The notes under the pieces: generated by a model | Told to the model about the DNA's origin: nothing | Seen by the model: the letters and a program-made list of their open reading frames with translations, nothing else | Databases searched by the model: none | Source: DSAD01 sp036825155 | GTDB taxonomy: Bacteria > Desulfobacterota > Desulfomonilia > UBA1062 | Reading direction: 5' to 3' | DNA: 64,000 nt | Assembly (NCBI GenBank): GCA_036825155.1 | Contig: DAISYU010000006.1 | Location: 1 to 64,000, forward strand | Part shown: one piece after another, positions 33,795-42,855 of the stretch | Layout: every line of letters starts with the position of its first letter | How positions within the stretch are numbered: position 1 is the first letter of the stretch | Translations under genes and position numbers: made by a program

Positions 33795-35165
33795 ATGAAC
33801 CTGAAACCATTGTTCGAACCTGAATCAATCGCCGTCATAGGGGTATCCCTGCATAACGATATGCACCCCTCGAATCTCATTTACTACAAGAACCTGTATC
33901 GATACCCGGTCGAGGCATTCCCCGTGAATCCCAAGGCAGGGATTCTCAAGGGGGAAAGGGCATTCTCCAGTGTAAAGGATCTCCCGCACCCGGTTGACCT
34001 TGCCGTCATTTCCGCACGTTCGGATGTTGTCCCTGCTATTATGCAAGACTGTATCGAGGCAGGTGTGAAAGCAGCTGCGATCATATCCGGAGGCTTCGCC
34101 GAGGTCGGGAATGCCGATCTGCAGGACCGCATTGTCTCGATAGCCAGGGAGGCGGACTTTCCCTTTATCGGGCCGAACTGTCTCGGGATCTATTCTCCAA
34201 CACATTTCGACAGCTTCTTCATCGCCCCAGAGAGGATGACCGTACCTGCCAAGGGCAATGTAGCGGTCATAAGCCAGAGCGGCGGACTGCTGGTGGACCA
34301 GATGATCGGATTCTCCGTAGAAGGCATAGGCCTCTCGGTTGCCGTAAGTATAGGAAACAAAGCCTTTGTCCGGGAGGTTGAATTGTTCGACTACCTTGAA
34401 GAGAACGAACAGACCAAGGTCATCTGTTTTTACGTGGAGGGTTTCGGCAAGGATGAAGGCAGAGAATTCATACACAAGGCGAGGATGTGTAAAAAACCAG
34501 TAATCGTGTTGAAAGCGGGCAAAAGCGCCGGCGGCATCAAGGCTGTATCCAGTCACACCGCTTCTCTTGCCGGTGATTACCGGGTCTTCTCTTCCCTGCT
34601 TGCGCAAAACGGTATTGTCGAAGCAATGGATCAGACAGAGCTCATGTATTTCTGCAAGTCTCTGGGGACATTCCAGAAGTCCATAAAAGGTCAGGTAAGC
34701 ATCGTCACGTTAAGCGGCGGGCATGGTGCTCTGGCCACCGATCTCTGCGCCCAGTTCGGCCTCACCGTCCCGACACTTACCGACTTTGAACAGGAGCTCG
34801 TAAAAAAACAGTTGCGTCCTGCTATCACCAATATCGCTACCTGCAGCAATCCGGTCGATCTTACCGGCAGTTCGACAGACGATGATTTTGTCGAGGCTGC
34901 ACGGGCATTGAGTCAGCTGGAACATATAGAATGCCTGCTCATGCTCCTGCTCCCCTATGCACCGGGCATTACCTCCGACCTGGGCGCCAGGTTAAGCGTT
35001 GTCAGCAGGCAGTCGCGAAAACCCATGATCGCCTATGTGCCGCGGCTGGAAAAATATCGAATGCTCATCGAGGGGTTTGAGATCAACGGCGTTCCTGTAT
35101 CCCATACCATCGAAGGTGCCGTGCACATGGCGCAGGCCATGATGAAGCACCGTAAATTTTCATAA
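33795..35165 (+). CDS. ADP-forming acyl-CoA synthetase, alpha subunit
   Basis: 456 residues from the ATG after GGGAGAGAG. An N-terminal CoA-binding Rossmann domain (PESIAVIGVSLHNDM, then GVKAAAIISGGFAEVG) is followed by the ligase domain (FIGPNCLGIYSP near 125, VISQSGGLLVDQM near 153). SSHTASLAGDYRVF near 250 carries the histidine phosphorylated in this family. The usual reaction is acyl-CoA + ADP + Pi to acid + CoA + ATP, a common energy-conserving step in anaerobes and archaea. The ATP-grasp beta subunit is missing from this protein and from the window. An iron alcohol dehydrogenase follows after 170 bases. Confidence 0.88.
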   Translation: MNLKPLFEPESIAVIGVSLHNDMHPSNLIYYKNLYRYPVEAFPVNPKAGILKGERAFSSVKDLPHPVDLAVISARSDVVPAIMQDCIEAGVKAAAIISGGFAEVGNADLQDRIVSIAREADFPFIGPNCLGIYSPTHFDSFFIAPERMTVPAKGNVAVISQSGGLLVDQMIGFSVEGIGLSVAVSIGNKAFVREVELFDYLEENEQTKVICFYVEGFGKDEGREFIHKARMCKKPVIVLKAGKSAGGIKAVSSHTASLAGDYRVFSSLLAQNGIVEAMDQTELMYFCKSLGTFQKSIKGQVSIVTLSGGHGALATDLCAQFGLTVPTLTDFEQELVKKQLRPAITNIATCSNPVDLTGSSTDDDFVEAARALSQLEHIECLLMLLLPYAPGITSDLGARLSVVSRQSRKPMIAYVPRLEKYRMLIEGFEINGVPVSHTIEGAVHMAQAMMKHRKFS

Positions 35166-35185
35166 AAAAACCTGTCGAAAGGCGA

Positions 35186-35217
35186 GGGCGGCATATTATT
35201 TCGTGCCGCCCTTGTTC
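35186..35217 (+). terminator. Possible terminator after the acyl-CoA synthetase gene
   Basis: A perfect 8-base stem (GGGCGGCA at 35186-35193, TGCCGCCC at 35204-35211) with a 10-base loop is followed by TTGTT. The T run is short, so efficiency is uncertain. Confidence 0.5.
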
Positions 35218-35335
35218 CATGATCAAGGATAACCTGAACCGTTAATAATTCAAGGCGTTGTTTCACCTGTCAGTCCCCTTCAGATCTTGAGGGCAGAGGG
35301 CATTTCCTATATAAGGCTATCAGGAGGTGTGCACT

Positions 35336-36517
35336 ATGAAATTTAATTATTTTATGCCCACCCGGCTGATATTCGGGGTCAACTCGCTGAGAAAACTCAT
35401 CAGATCACCTTATATGCCGGGCACAAAGGCGCTTGTCGTGATCGGGGCAGGCGGTGCGATGCGCAGGAACGGCTACATTGAAAGGGTCATTGAATACCTT
35501 GACAGAAGAAAGATCGAGTCCGTGGTCTTTGACAAGATCCTTGCAAATCCTATCTCCGAGCATGTGGACGAAGGAGCCGGTATCGCGCGGGAACACCAGT
35601 GTGACGTTGTCCTGGGACTCGGCGGGGGGAGCACGATAGACTCTGCCAAGAGCATTGCGCTCATGGCAGCAAACCCCGGCACGTATTGGGATTATATCTG
35701 GGGTGGCAGCGGCGGCAATAAGGTGGCACCGAATGCTGCGCTGCCGATAGTCGCCATCCCCACTACGGCAGGAACAGGTACAGAGGTGGATCCCTGGACC
35801 GTGATCACAAAGACACAGACCAATGAGAAGATCGGGTGGGGCAGGGATGATACCTTTCCTGCCCTGGCCATTGTCGATCCCGAACTCATGCTGTCTGTAC
35901 CGCCGAAAACCACTGCGTATACCGGGATGGATGCCTTTTTTCATGCAGTCGAGGCGTATCTGGCAACAATCTCTCAGCCCACCAGTGATATGCTTGCCCT
36001 CGAGGCAATAGGAATTATTGCGCAGAACCTTCCCAAAGCCGTAGAGGACGGGAATGATATCGAGGCGCGTACCAGGCTGGCCTGGGCCAGTACTGCAGCC
36101 GGAATCTGCGAATCGCTCTCCAGCTGCATTTCGCATCACTCAATGGAACATGCCATGAGCGCTTATCATCCGGATCTCCCGCATGGTGCAGGACTTACCC
36201 TGCTCTCCAGGGCGTATTTCACCTATCTGGCAGAAAAGGTTCCCGGGAGATTTGTCCCCCTGGCCCGGGCAATTGGGGGAGATCATGATGCTGAGAGTGA
36301 AAAGGATGCCCCTGCGGTTTTCATGCACGGACTGGACAGGCTTATCGAATCCATAGGGCTCAAGGAAGAGAGGCTCTCAGACTATGGCATAACAAGGGAA
36401 GAGATCGGCATCTTCGCTCAGAATGCCTTTGCTACCATGGGCGGGCTCTTCCAGGTGACACCTGTAAAGATGAGTATGGATGATGTTGTCGGTATCTATG
36501 AGACTGCTTTCAGCTAG
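35336..36517 (+). CDS. Iron-containing alcohol dehydrogenase
   Basis: 393 residues from the ATG after CAGGAGGTG. FMPTRLIFGVNSLRKL opens the fold, and VLGLGGGSTIDSAKSIA near 90 is the dinucleotide-binding motif. The iron ligands lie in GMDAFFHAVEAYL near 195 and HHSMEHAMSAYHPDLPHGAG near 260. It should interconvert an alcohol and aldehyde or ketone with NAD(P)H. Placement next to an ADP-forming acyl-CoA synthetase subunit fits fermentative or syntrophic alcohol/acid metabolism, although this is inference. Substrate unknown. Confidence 0.92.
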   Translation: MKFNYFMPTRLIFGVNSLRKLIRSPYMPGTKALVVIGAGGAMRRNGYIERVIEYLDRRKIESVVFDKILANPISEHVDEGAGIAREHQCDVVLGLGGGSTIDSAKSIALMAANPGTYWDYIWGGSGGNKVAPNAALPIVAIPTTAGTGTEVDPWTVITKTQTNEKIGWGRDDTFPALAIVDPELMLSVPPKTTAYTGMDAFFHAVEAYLATISQPTSDMLALEAIGIIAQNLPKAVEDGNDIEARTRLAWASTAAGICESLSSCISHHSMEHAMSAYHPDLPHGAGLTLLSRAYFTYLAEKVPGRFVPLARAIGGDHDAESEKDAPAVFMHGLDRLIESIGLKEERLSDYGITREEIGIFAQNAFATMGGLFQVTPVKMSMDDVVGIYETAFS

Positions 36518-36542
36518 GCCGTTAAAGGGATTATAAATAAAT

Positions 36543-37199
36543 ATGTATTATAAGGCTGTTATATTTGACCTGGACGGAACGCTGCTTGACACCATCGGGG
36601 ATATTGTGGATTCCATGAATGCGGTGCTGACGGATCTCGGCTGTCCCAAGCACAGTGTTGATGCATACAAGGGATTTATCGGTGACGGACTCGATGTGCT
36701 GGTGAGAAGATCCCTGCCGGAGACAATGCGTGACGAGCGCACCGTTCGTACGTGTGTCCAAGCCATGAGAAAAGAGTATGGACAGCGCTGGGCGCGTACA
36801 TCGAGACCGTTTAAGAACATCCCCGAGCTCCTTGATGGCCTCATGGCAATGGATATGAAGATCTCGGTTTTTTCCAACAAGCTCGATGTGTTCACCAAGG
36901 AGATGGTGTCGGTCCTGCTGGGCGCCTGGCAGTTTCATACGGTTCTCGGATTGAATGATGCTATACCGAGAAAACCTGATCCTTCGGGAGCTCTGGCTAT
37001 CGCACGTGCAATGCATATGGACCCCGGGCAGTGTATATTTGTGGGTGATTCGAATATCGATATGGAAACAGCACAGCGGGCCGGTATGAGACCTGTCGGG
37101 GTGTTGTGGGGGTACCAGGACAGGAACAGACTCATCTCAGGCGGCGCAAAGGATCTTCTGTCCGACCCGCTTGATCTGCTCCCCATTCTTGAGGGCTGA
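36543..37199 (+). CDS. HAD-family phosphoglycolate phosphatase-like
   Basis: 218 residues. Motif I is FDLDGTLLDTIGDIVDSM at the N-terminus with the nucleophile Asp, motif II is SVFSNKLD near 107 and motif III/IV is RKPDPSG with FVGDSNIDMETAQRAG near 161. The helical cap between 17 and 85 makes it Gph-like (subclass I). It would hydrolyse phosphoglycolate or another small phosphate ester. It follows the Fe-ADH by 25 bases and may share its transcript. Exact substrate unknown. Confidence 0.88.
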   Translation: MYYKAVIFDLDGTLLDTIGDIVDSMNAVLTDLGCPKHSVDAYKGFIGDGLDVLVRRSLPETMRDERTVRTCVQAMRKEYGQRWARTSRPFKNIPELLDGLMAMDMKISVFSNKLDVFTKEMVSVLLGAWQFHTVLGLNDAIPRKPDPSGALAIARAMHMDPGQCIFVGDSNIDMETAQRAGMRPVGVLWGYQDRNRLISGGAKDLLSDPLDLLPILEG

Positions 37200-37317
37200 T
37201 GAGAAACATCATGACTTGTGATTGCGGGTGTGCACATATCTGATTGGGTTTCATGCCTGCTCAGAATCGGGTATTCTATCGGCCGGCTTTGAACGGCCTG
37301 CATGAGACAAGAGCATC

Positions 37318-38454
37318 TTATTCCGGGCAGTTCTCGGGTTGTCGATGCGGGCATGCAGCGATGATTTGGGGTTCGATCCTGTTTTTTCCGCTCATCTTAG
37401 CCCTGTACAGTGCGGCATCCGCCCTCCCGATGAGTGCATCGATGGATTCGATGGGCTGGTATCTGGATACGCCGACAGATATTGTCACCCGGAAATCTTC
37501 GGGCAGTCCGGGAAAGGCCAGACCTGATGTGAGCTCTTTCAGCCTCTGTGCACAGATAAGTGCATCGTCAAGATCAGGGTATGCAAGCACAACGACAAAT
37601 TCCTCTCCTCCGTAACGGGCTACGTAGTCCTGTTCCCGTACATTGTCTTTTATGGCCTGGACCACGGTTTTCAGCACCATGTCTCCCATCAAGTGCCCGT
37701 AGGTGTCGTTAACCCACTTGAAATCGTCCAGGTCGAGGATACACAGCGAAAAGGAAGGCTCACCCCTGTCAGCCAGAGCCTTCTCTCTCTGGAGGATTCT
37801 CATCATATGACGACGGTTATACACCTGGGTCAGCTCATCGATGATCGCGGATTGTCTGATGGTCTCGTTTGCCCTGCTCAGTTCAATGTTGGTTTTCACG
37901 AGTTTCTCTCTGAGGTGATTGATATAGCTCCCGACAAAAGAGAACCATGAGAGAACGGAGGCGAGTACGACCAGCTGCAGCAGTTCGATACGAAGATCGA
38001 TTTTGTCAGGATGATTTGCTAGCAGCAGTACAATTACATATCCATATCCCGTTAGAGCAAACAGGGCTATTACAAAGAACTGTCTGAGCTGGAGACGGAA
38101 TGCCCCGAAAATAAACACCACGAGGTAGAGCAGCAGGAGGATCCCCCGAATCTCATCAGTGTAGTACGCCACGACAATGATGGACAACGTTGCCAGTATC
38201 ATCTGAGCAATGGTGAGACTCGGATCTTTGAATCGTTTATTGAAGTCGCTGCGCAGAATAATATATATGGCGAGATTAAACGATACTACAAAGGCATACA
38301 AGGCAAGGGTCCCCTCCAGGGGCATGTGGAAAAATTCCTGGACATAGCAGTAGAAAACAAAAACCATCCACATCACATATGATGCAGCTGCCATGAAGAA
38401 CCGGCGTATTCTCAGAGCCTGATCACTATCGTCTTTTGGTATTATGGTAAACAT
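37318..38454 (-). CDS. Membrane-bound diguanylate cyclase
   Basis: 378 residues. About six N-terminal membrane helices occupy 1-175 (YVMWMVFVFYCYVQEFF, LALYAFVVSFNLAIYIIL, IRGILLLLYLVVFIFGAF), without a recognisable sensor domain. After a short coiled segment comes the GGDEF domain, with GGEEF at 282-286 and the inhibitory I-site REQD five residues before it. Both active site and product-inhibition site are therefore intact, so it should make c-di-GMP from GTP and be feedback-limited. It is downstream of the ArsR-type gene on the same strand with 159 bases between them. Confidence 0.92.
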   Translation of the reverse strand: MFTIIPKDDSDQALRIRRFFMAAASYVMWMVFVFYCYVQEFFHMPLEGTLALYAFVVSFNLAIYIILRSDFNKRFKDPSLTIAQMILATLSIIVVAYYTDEIRGILLLLYLVVFIFGAFRLQLRQFFVIALFALTGYGYVIVLLLANHPDKIDLRIELLQLVVLASVLSWFSFVGSYINHLREKLVKTNIELSRANETIRQSAIIDELTQVYNRRHMMRILQREKALADRGEPSFSLCILDLDDFKWVNDTYGHLMGDMVLKTVVQAIKDNVREQDYVARYGGEEFVVVLAYPDLDDALICAQRLKELTSGLAFPGLPEDFRVTISVGVSRYQPIESIDALIGRADAALYRAKMSGKNRIEPQIIAACPHRQPENCPE

Positions 38455-38613
38455 CCAGTGTTAGAGACCTGCCTTAATATCAATAGTATCATAATGAAAC
38501 ATTTCTCGGCAGAATTGTCTGGAAAATTAAGCAACTGGTATAGAATTTTTGTTCATCATGAAAACAAAAGGGGTATGTCTCATCAGGGATCTATGAAATC
38601 CGGTGAAGACAGT

Positions 38614-38967
38614 TTATTCGTTGATGTGCTCAAACCCCTGGGCAAGTACGTGTTTGATGTGTCTGTCATTGAGCGAGTAGAACACGAGTTTTCCTTCTTT
38701 CCTGGATTTTATCAGTCGTGCCCGGCGCAGAGTCCTGAGCTGGTGTGAGACGGCCGAATGATTCATGTTGAGCAGGGATGCAATGTCACCCACACACAAT
38801 TCTGCCGCACCCAGGGCAAAAAGAATCTTTATCCTGGTTGGATCGCCAAAGAGTTTGAAGAAATCGGCAAGTTCGTTCAGTACACGGTCATTATCGGGCA
38901 TGAGTTTTCTGACATTGTTAACTGTTTCGGCATGTATGGCGGAATCCACTTGGTATGGATCAGTCAT
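38614..38967 (-). CDS. ArsR/SmtB-family regulator with alpha5 zinc-type site
   Basis: 117 residues, winged helix. FFKLFGDPTRIKILFALGAAELCVGDIASLLN with SAVSHQLRTLRRARLI is the ArsR DNA-binding fold. The alpha3 CxC site is not complete (ELCVGD has one Cys), but the C-terminal helix has D and H in NDRHIKH followed by H and E in FEHINE with CzrA/SmtB spacing, the alpha5 metal site. That predicts a zinc-, nickel- or cobalt-responsive repressor. The gene is divergent from a DUF554 membrane protein 149 bases away. No operator palindrome is obvious. Confidence 0.88.
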   Translation of the reverse strand: MTDPYQVDSAIHAETVNNVRKLMPDNDRVLNELADFFKLFGDPTRIKILFALGAAELCVGDIASLLNMNHSAVSHQLRTLRRARLIKSRKEGKLVFYSLNDRHIKHVLAQGFEHINE

Positions 38968-39116
38968 TGCTATACATGTAATTCTATTCGATCATGATGT
39001 CAACCGGGTTTCTGCCCGATTCTGTCAGCATGTATTCTTAAGCGTTGACCTGGGTTGATTGTTTGGGTAGTAACAACATTGCTCAACAACTTTGACGTCA
39101 GCAGAAAGGCGAATTT

Positions 39117-39794
39117 ATGACAGGTACACTCGTGAATACTTCAGCAATACTCATCGGCTCGGTGGTGGGGTTGTCTGCCGGAAGTCGTATATCCCAGGGC
39201 ATAAAGGGTATCCTCATGCAGGCTCTGGGCCTCGCTGTCCTGGTCATAGGCCTGAAGATGGCATTGTCCGGCTTTGATCTCATTCCTGCCGTGGCATGCC
39301 TGCTTTTAGGGGGCATTACCGGTGAGCTGCTACACATAGAAGACGGCCTCGAATGGCTGGGAGTGCACCTCAAGGAACGGTTCAAGTCTGATTCGGCTAC
39401 CTTTGTACAGGGGTTTGTCACTGCAACGATCCTGTATATAACCGGGGCCATGACCATTATAGGATGTATTCAAGACGGCACGGTAGGCGATGCGAGCACG
39501 CTGTATCTCAAATCATTGCTCGACGGCGTTGCCTCTGTTGCCCTTGCCTCGACGCTTGGTGTCGGGGTGGCGTTTTCAGCACTCTCCGTGCTTATTGTAC
39601 AGGGCAGTCTCACGATCTTGGCTTCGCACCTTGCTTTTCTGCAGCAGGGAGATGTCCTCGCGTGCATAACAGCAACAGGCGGGATGATCATTCTCGGGAT
39701 CGGGATCAATCTTCTGGATATCAAAAAGATACGTGTAGGGAACTTGAGTCCAGCGGTGGTGTATGCCGCTGTCTATCCTTTAATCTTTATGTAG
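39117..39794 (+). CDS. DUF554 (YdfK/YqgA-like) membrane protein
   Basis: 225 residues, about six hydrophobic helices. The N-terminus TGTLVNTSAILIGSVVGLSAG is the DUF554 signature, followed by LMQALGLAVLVIGLKMAL, and GITGELLHIEDGLEWLG near 68 is a cytoplasmic conserved stretch. GMIILGIGINLLDIKKI near 195 is the C-terminal signature. Function of the family is not established; a transport role is often assumed. It starts divergently from an ArsR-type metal regulator, so control by that regulator is possible. RBS AAAGGCG precedes the ATG. Confidence 0.9.
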   Translation: MTGTLVNTSAILIGSVVGLSAGSRISQGIKGILMQALGLAVLVIGLKMALSGFDLIPAVACLLLGGITGELLHIEDGLEWLGVHLKERFKSDSATFVQGFVTATILYITGAMTIIGCIQDGTVGDASTLYLKSLLDGVASVALASTLGVGVAFSALSVLIVQGSLTILASHLAFLQQGDVLACITATGGMIILGIGINLLDIKKIRVGNLSPAVVYAAVYPLIFM

Positions 39795-39875
39795 GCAGAC
39801 ATGGACGGAAAGGGTCTTATCGAGGGATAGAGATTTGCCCTGGTCATGTACGGTATGCAATAAAGGGGGGATGAA

Positions 39876-40433
39876 ATGAACAGGTATGTACTACGCCCAC
39901 AGGAATGCATGCTGCTTGCCATTGATATCCAGCGCAGGCTGTATGACGCAATGGACAAGGAATTCAGAGAGGTCTTTTTGAAAAACAGTGCCATCCTGCT
40001 GGAGGTGGCAAAGGCCTTCGATATCCCGATTCTTGTATCCGAGCAGTACCCGCAGGGTCTCGGAAAGACACTGGATGAGATAGGTGGCATCATCGAGGAG
40101 ATCCCCAGGTTCGAGAAAGTGTATTTCAGTTGTATGAAAGACCCGGGTCTGCGCGGTGTATTTGAAAAGAATGCCGGAAAAACAATCGTCGTAATAGGAA
40201 TCGAGACGCATGTATGCGTGTACCAGACCGCACTGGACCTCCTCTTAGCAGGATACCGCACGGTTGTCATAAGCGATGCCGTGTGTTCCAGGCGCAGTCA
40301 TGATCGACTGACCGCCCTTGCCGCACTGGAACATGCAGGGGCTCTGATCGTTTCTACCGAGACCCTGGCATTCATGTTCCTGGAAAAGGCAGGCACGGAC
40401 CGGTTCAAAAAACTTGCCCCGCTCTTCAAATAA
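39876..40433 (+). CDS. Isochorismatase-like (nicotinamidase-related) hydrolase
   Basis: 185 residues of the cysteine hydrolase fold. The catalytic triad can be placed as D in MLLAIDIQRRL near 17, K in FEKVYFSCMKD near 80 and C in VIGIETHVCVYQT near 114. The N-terminal sequence is that of YcaC/isochorismatase-like proteins rather than true nicotinamidase. Substrate is unknown; amides and isochorismate are both used in the family. GGGGGGA precedes the ATG. Neighbours (DUF554 and rpsB) give no functional hint. Confidence 0.88.
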   Translation: MNRYVLRPQECMLLAIDIQRRLYDAMDKEFREVFLKNSAILLEVAKAFDIPILVSEQYPQGLGKTLDEIGGIIEEIPRFEKVYFSCMKDPGLRGVFEKNAGKTIVVIGIETHVCVYQTALDLLLAGYRTVVISDAVCSRRSHDRLTALAALEHAGALIVSTETLAFMFLEKAGTDRFKKLAPLFK

Positions 40434-40603
40434 GACAATTTTTTACCGGGGAGATCGGATTTATTGATATTAATACCTTGAAAACCATAAGCCTTGTATG
40501 ATAAAGGGCTCACCAAAACACACGTCCTGCAGAAAAGACAAGATCGCGGTGTCCTTTTTGGATGGGTCTTGTGGGACGGAGGAAAAACCGAGGAGGAAAC
40601 ATA

Positions 40604-41509
40604 ATGTCAGTAGTAACCATGAAACAACTGTTAGAGGCAGGGGTGCATTTCGGACACCAGACACCGAGATGGAACCCCAAGATGAAACCCTATATCTTCG
40701 GATCAAGAAACGGGATCCATATCATTGATCTGCAGAAGACGGAAAAGCTCTTTGAAAAGGCCTGCGATTTTATCAAGGAAGTCACTGCAAACGGCGGCAA
40801 GGTACTCTTTGTCGGCACAAAGAAACAGGCGCAGGACGCGATCGAGGAAGAGGCATCAAGGGTCGGTGCCTTCTATGTGAACTATCGCTGGCTGGGCGGC
40901 ACGCTCACGAATTTCGAAACAATCAAGAAGAGTGTCGATAAATTGAAATGGCTGGAGATGATTATCGATAACGGCACCATAGATGACTACCCGAAGAAAG
41001 AACAGATCAGCATGAAGAGACATAAGATGAAGCTCGAACGGTCTCTTCACGGCATCAAGAACATGGAAAATCATCCTGATCTTGTCTACATAGTCGACCC
41101 TTCCCGGGAGCACATCGCCATAAAAGAGGCGAGGAAATTAGGCATTCCCATTGTGGCTATCGTCGATACAAACTGCGATCCGACCTTGATCGACTATGTT
41201 ATTCCGGGCAACGATGATGCCATCAGGGCTATCAGACTGTTCAGTTCCAAGGTGGCAGATGCCGTGGAACAGGGCTATAACCTGTATGCCGAAAAGCTTC
41301 AGAGCGAAGGCAAGGATGAGGCCGCCGCAACCCCGGGAGCTGCGGGTCAGGAGGAAGCTGCTGCCGGCGAGACCATGGGCAAAGGACTCGAGGGAGAGAT
41401 TGAGATCATTGTAAAAGAGGGTGAGGCTCAGGAAGAACCCGAGGCCCTCAAGAATGATGAAGCCATGGATATAACCGAAGAACAAGTCGACGAAGAAGAG
41501 AATGCGTAA
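40604..41509 (+). CDS. rpsB: 30S ribosomal protein S2
   Basis: 301 residues starting at the ATG after GAGGAGGAAAC. TMKQLLEAGVHFGHQTPRW is the diagnostic N-terminus, and the coiled-coil region and PDLVYIVDPSREHIAIKEA follow. About 60 residues beyond the usual end form an acidic tail rich in A, G and E (for example TPGAAGQEEAAAGE), a tail length found in several Desulfobacterota proteins. S2 is the assembly-late protein that bridges head and platform of the 30S subunit. It heads the rpsB-tsf-pyrH-frr cluster. Confidence 0.97.
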   Translation: MSVVTMKQLLEAGVHFGHQTPRWNPKMKPYIFGSRNGIHIIDLQKTEKLFEKACDFIKEVTANGGKVLFVGTKKQAQDAIEEEASRVGAFYVNYRWLGGTLTNFETIKKSVDKLKWLEMIIDNGTIDDYPKKEQISMKRHKMKLERSLHGIKNMENHPDLVYIVDPSREHIAIKEARKLGIPIVAIVDTNCDPTLIDYVIPGNDDAIRAIRLFSSKVADAVEQGYNLYAEKLQSEGKDEAAATPGAAGQEEAAAGETMGKGLEGEIEIIVKEGEAQEEPEALKNDEAMDITEEQVDEEENA

Positions 41510-41527
41510 CAGACAATGGAGGGAAAA

Positions 41528-42127
41528 GTGCAGATATCATCAGAAGATGTAAAAAAACTCAGAGACAAGACCGGCGTCGGTATCATGGATTGTAAAAAAG
41601 CCCTCAAAGAATGTGATGGCGATTTTAACAAGGCTGTGGAATTTCTCCGGAAAAAAGGTGTTGAGGTAGCCAGTAAGCGTTCAGGAAGACAGACCTCACA
41701 GGGTACTGTTGCATCATATATCCATCTCGGCGGAAAGATCGGTGTTCTCGTCGAAGTAAATTGCGAAAGCGACTTTGTCGCCAAGTCGGATAATTTCACC
41801 GATTTTGTCAAGGACATCTCCATGCATATAGCAGCCGCCAGTCCTGACTGGGTAACGAGAGATGAAGTTCCCGAAGATGTATTGGACAAAGAAAAAGAGA
41901 TCCTGAAGGAACAGGCGCTCAAATCAGGAAAGCCGGAAAAGATACTTGACAAGATCGTCGAGGGAAGAATTTCAAAATTCTACACCCAGCACTGTCTCAT
42001 GGATCAGGCCTTTGTAAAGGATCCGGACAAGACGATACAGCAGTTGCTGGATGAGCTGATGGGCAAAACAGGAGAAAAGTGTGTGATACGCCGCTTTGCC
42101 AGATATCAGCTGGGAGAAGAGATCTAA
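41528..42127 (+). CDS. tsf: Elongation factor Ts, short form
   Basis: 199 residues. I choose the GTG at 41528, which is preceded by GGAGGG at four bases and gives the family start MQISSEDVKKLRDKTGVG; the ATG at 41516 lies upstream of that RBS and is probably not used. The TGVGIMDCKKAL helix contacts EF-Tu, and CESDFVAKSDNF follows near 78. The protein is the short type of about 200 residues, with a single core subdomain, instead of the 280-residue E. coli form. It catalyses GDP-GTP exchange on EF-Tu. It starts 18 bases after rpsB. Confidence 0.95.
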   Translation: MQISSEDVKKLRDKTGVGIMDCKKALKECDGDFNKAVEFLRKKGVEVASKRSGRQTSQGTVASYIHLGGKIGVLVEVNCESDFVAKSDNFTDFVKDISMHIAAASPDWVTRDEVPEDVLDKEKEILKEQALKSGKPEKILDKIVEGRISKFYTQHCLMDQAFVKDPDKTIQQLLDELMGKTGEKCVIRRFARYQLGEEI

Positions 42128-42132
42128 TAAAC

Positions 42133-42855
42133 GTGACGACGGTCTACAGGCGCATCCTACTCAAACTCAGCGGCGAGGCTCTTGCCGGGGAAAAGGGTTT
42201 TGGATTTGATCCAGGGACCCTTGAGACGATAGCATCGAATGTCATCGATGCTGTCGATATGGGTGTTCAAGTGGGTGTTGTCATCGGCGGTGGGAACATT
42301 TTCCGCGGGATGGATGCCAAGATTGCATCCGAGCGAGTCAGTGCGGACCAGATGGGGATGCTTGCTACCGTCATGAATGCACTTGCACTGAAGGGGACCC
42401 TTGAAAAAATGGGGAGGTCCGCACAGGTCTTCAGCGCTCTTGAAATACCGAGGGTTGTGGAAACATTCGTCGCCTCCAAGGCGATCGATCATCTTGAGAG
42501 ATCTAAGCCTGTGATCTTCGCAGGCGGTACAGGATGCCCGTTCTTCACAACAGATACCACGGCAGCTCTTCGTGCCCTGGAAATACAGGCTGATGTTCTC
42601 GTCAAGGCCACCAAGGTCAACGGTGTATATGACAAGGACCCGGTAAAATTCCCGGATGCGGTGTTCTACCCGGAACTCGATTATGATCAGGTATTGTCTC
42701 AGAAACTGGGTGTGATGGATTCAACAGCCATTAGCCTGTGCCGGGATAATGATCTTGAGGTCCGGGTCATCAATATCAAGGACCCCGAAAATCTCAGACG
42801 GTTGCTCTTGGGTGAACAGGTTGGTTCCACGGTTCGACCGAGGAGGGATATGTAA
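42133..42855 (+). CDS. pyrH: UMP kinase
   Basis: 240 residues from the GTG start VTTVYRRILLKLSGEAL, chosen because it gives the standard length; an ATG 18 codons upstream lies inside tsf. LLKLSGEALAG, VVIGGGNIFRG near 56, and VFAGGTGCPFFTTDT near 132 are the signatures of the amino-acid-kinase fold PyrH. It phosphorylates UMP with ATP and is usually controlled by GTP and UTP. It begins five bases after tsf and its stop overlaps the frr start by one base. Confidence 0.96.
   Translation: MTTVYRRILLKLSGEALAGEKGFGFDPGTLETIASNVIDAVDMGVQVGVVIGGGNIFRGMDAKIASERVSADQMGMLATVMNALALKGTLEKMGRSAQVFSALEIPRVVETFVASKAIDHLERSKPVIFAGGTGCPFFTTDTTAALRALEIQADVLVKATKVNGVYDKDPVKFPDAVFYPELDYDQVLSQKLGVMDSTAISLCRDNDLEVRVINIKDPENLRRLLLGEQVGSTVRPRRDM

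Noticed and set aside
33825..34607. 260-codon minus-strand frame opposite the acyl-CoA synthetase gene
   Set aside because: Shadow frame; the plus strand has the SHTASLAG phosphohistidine motif.
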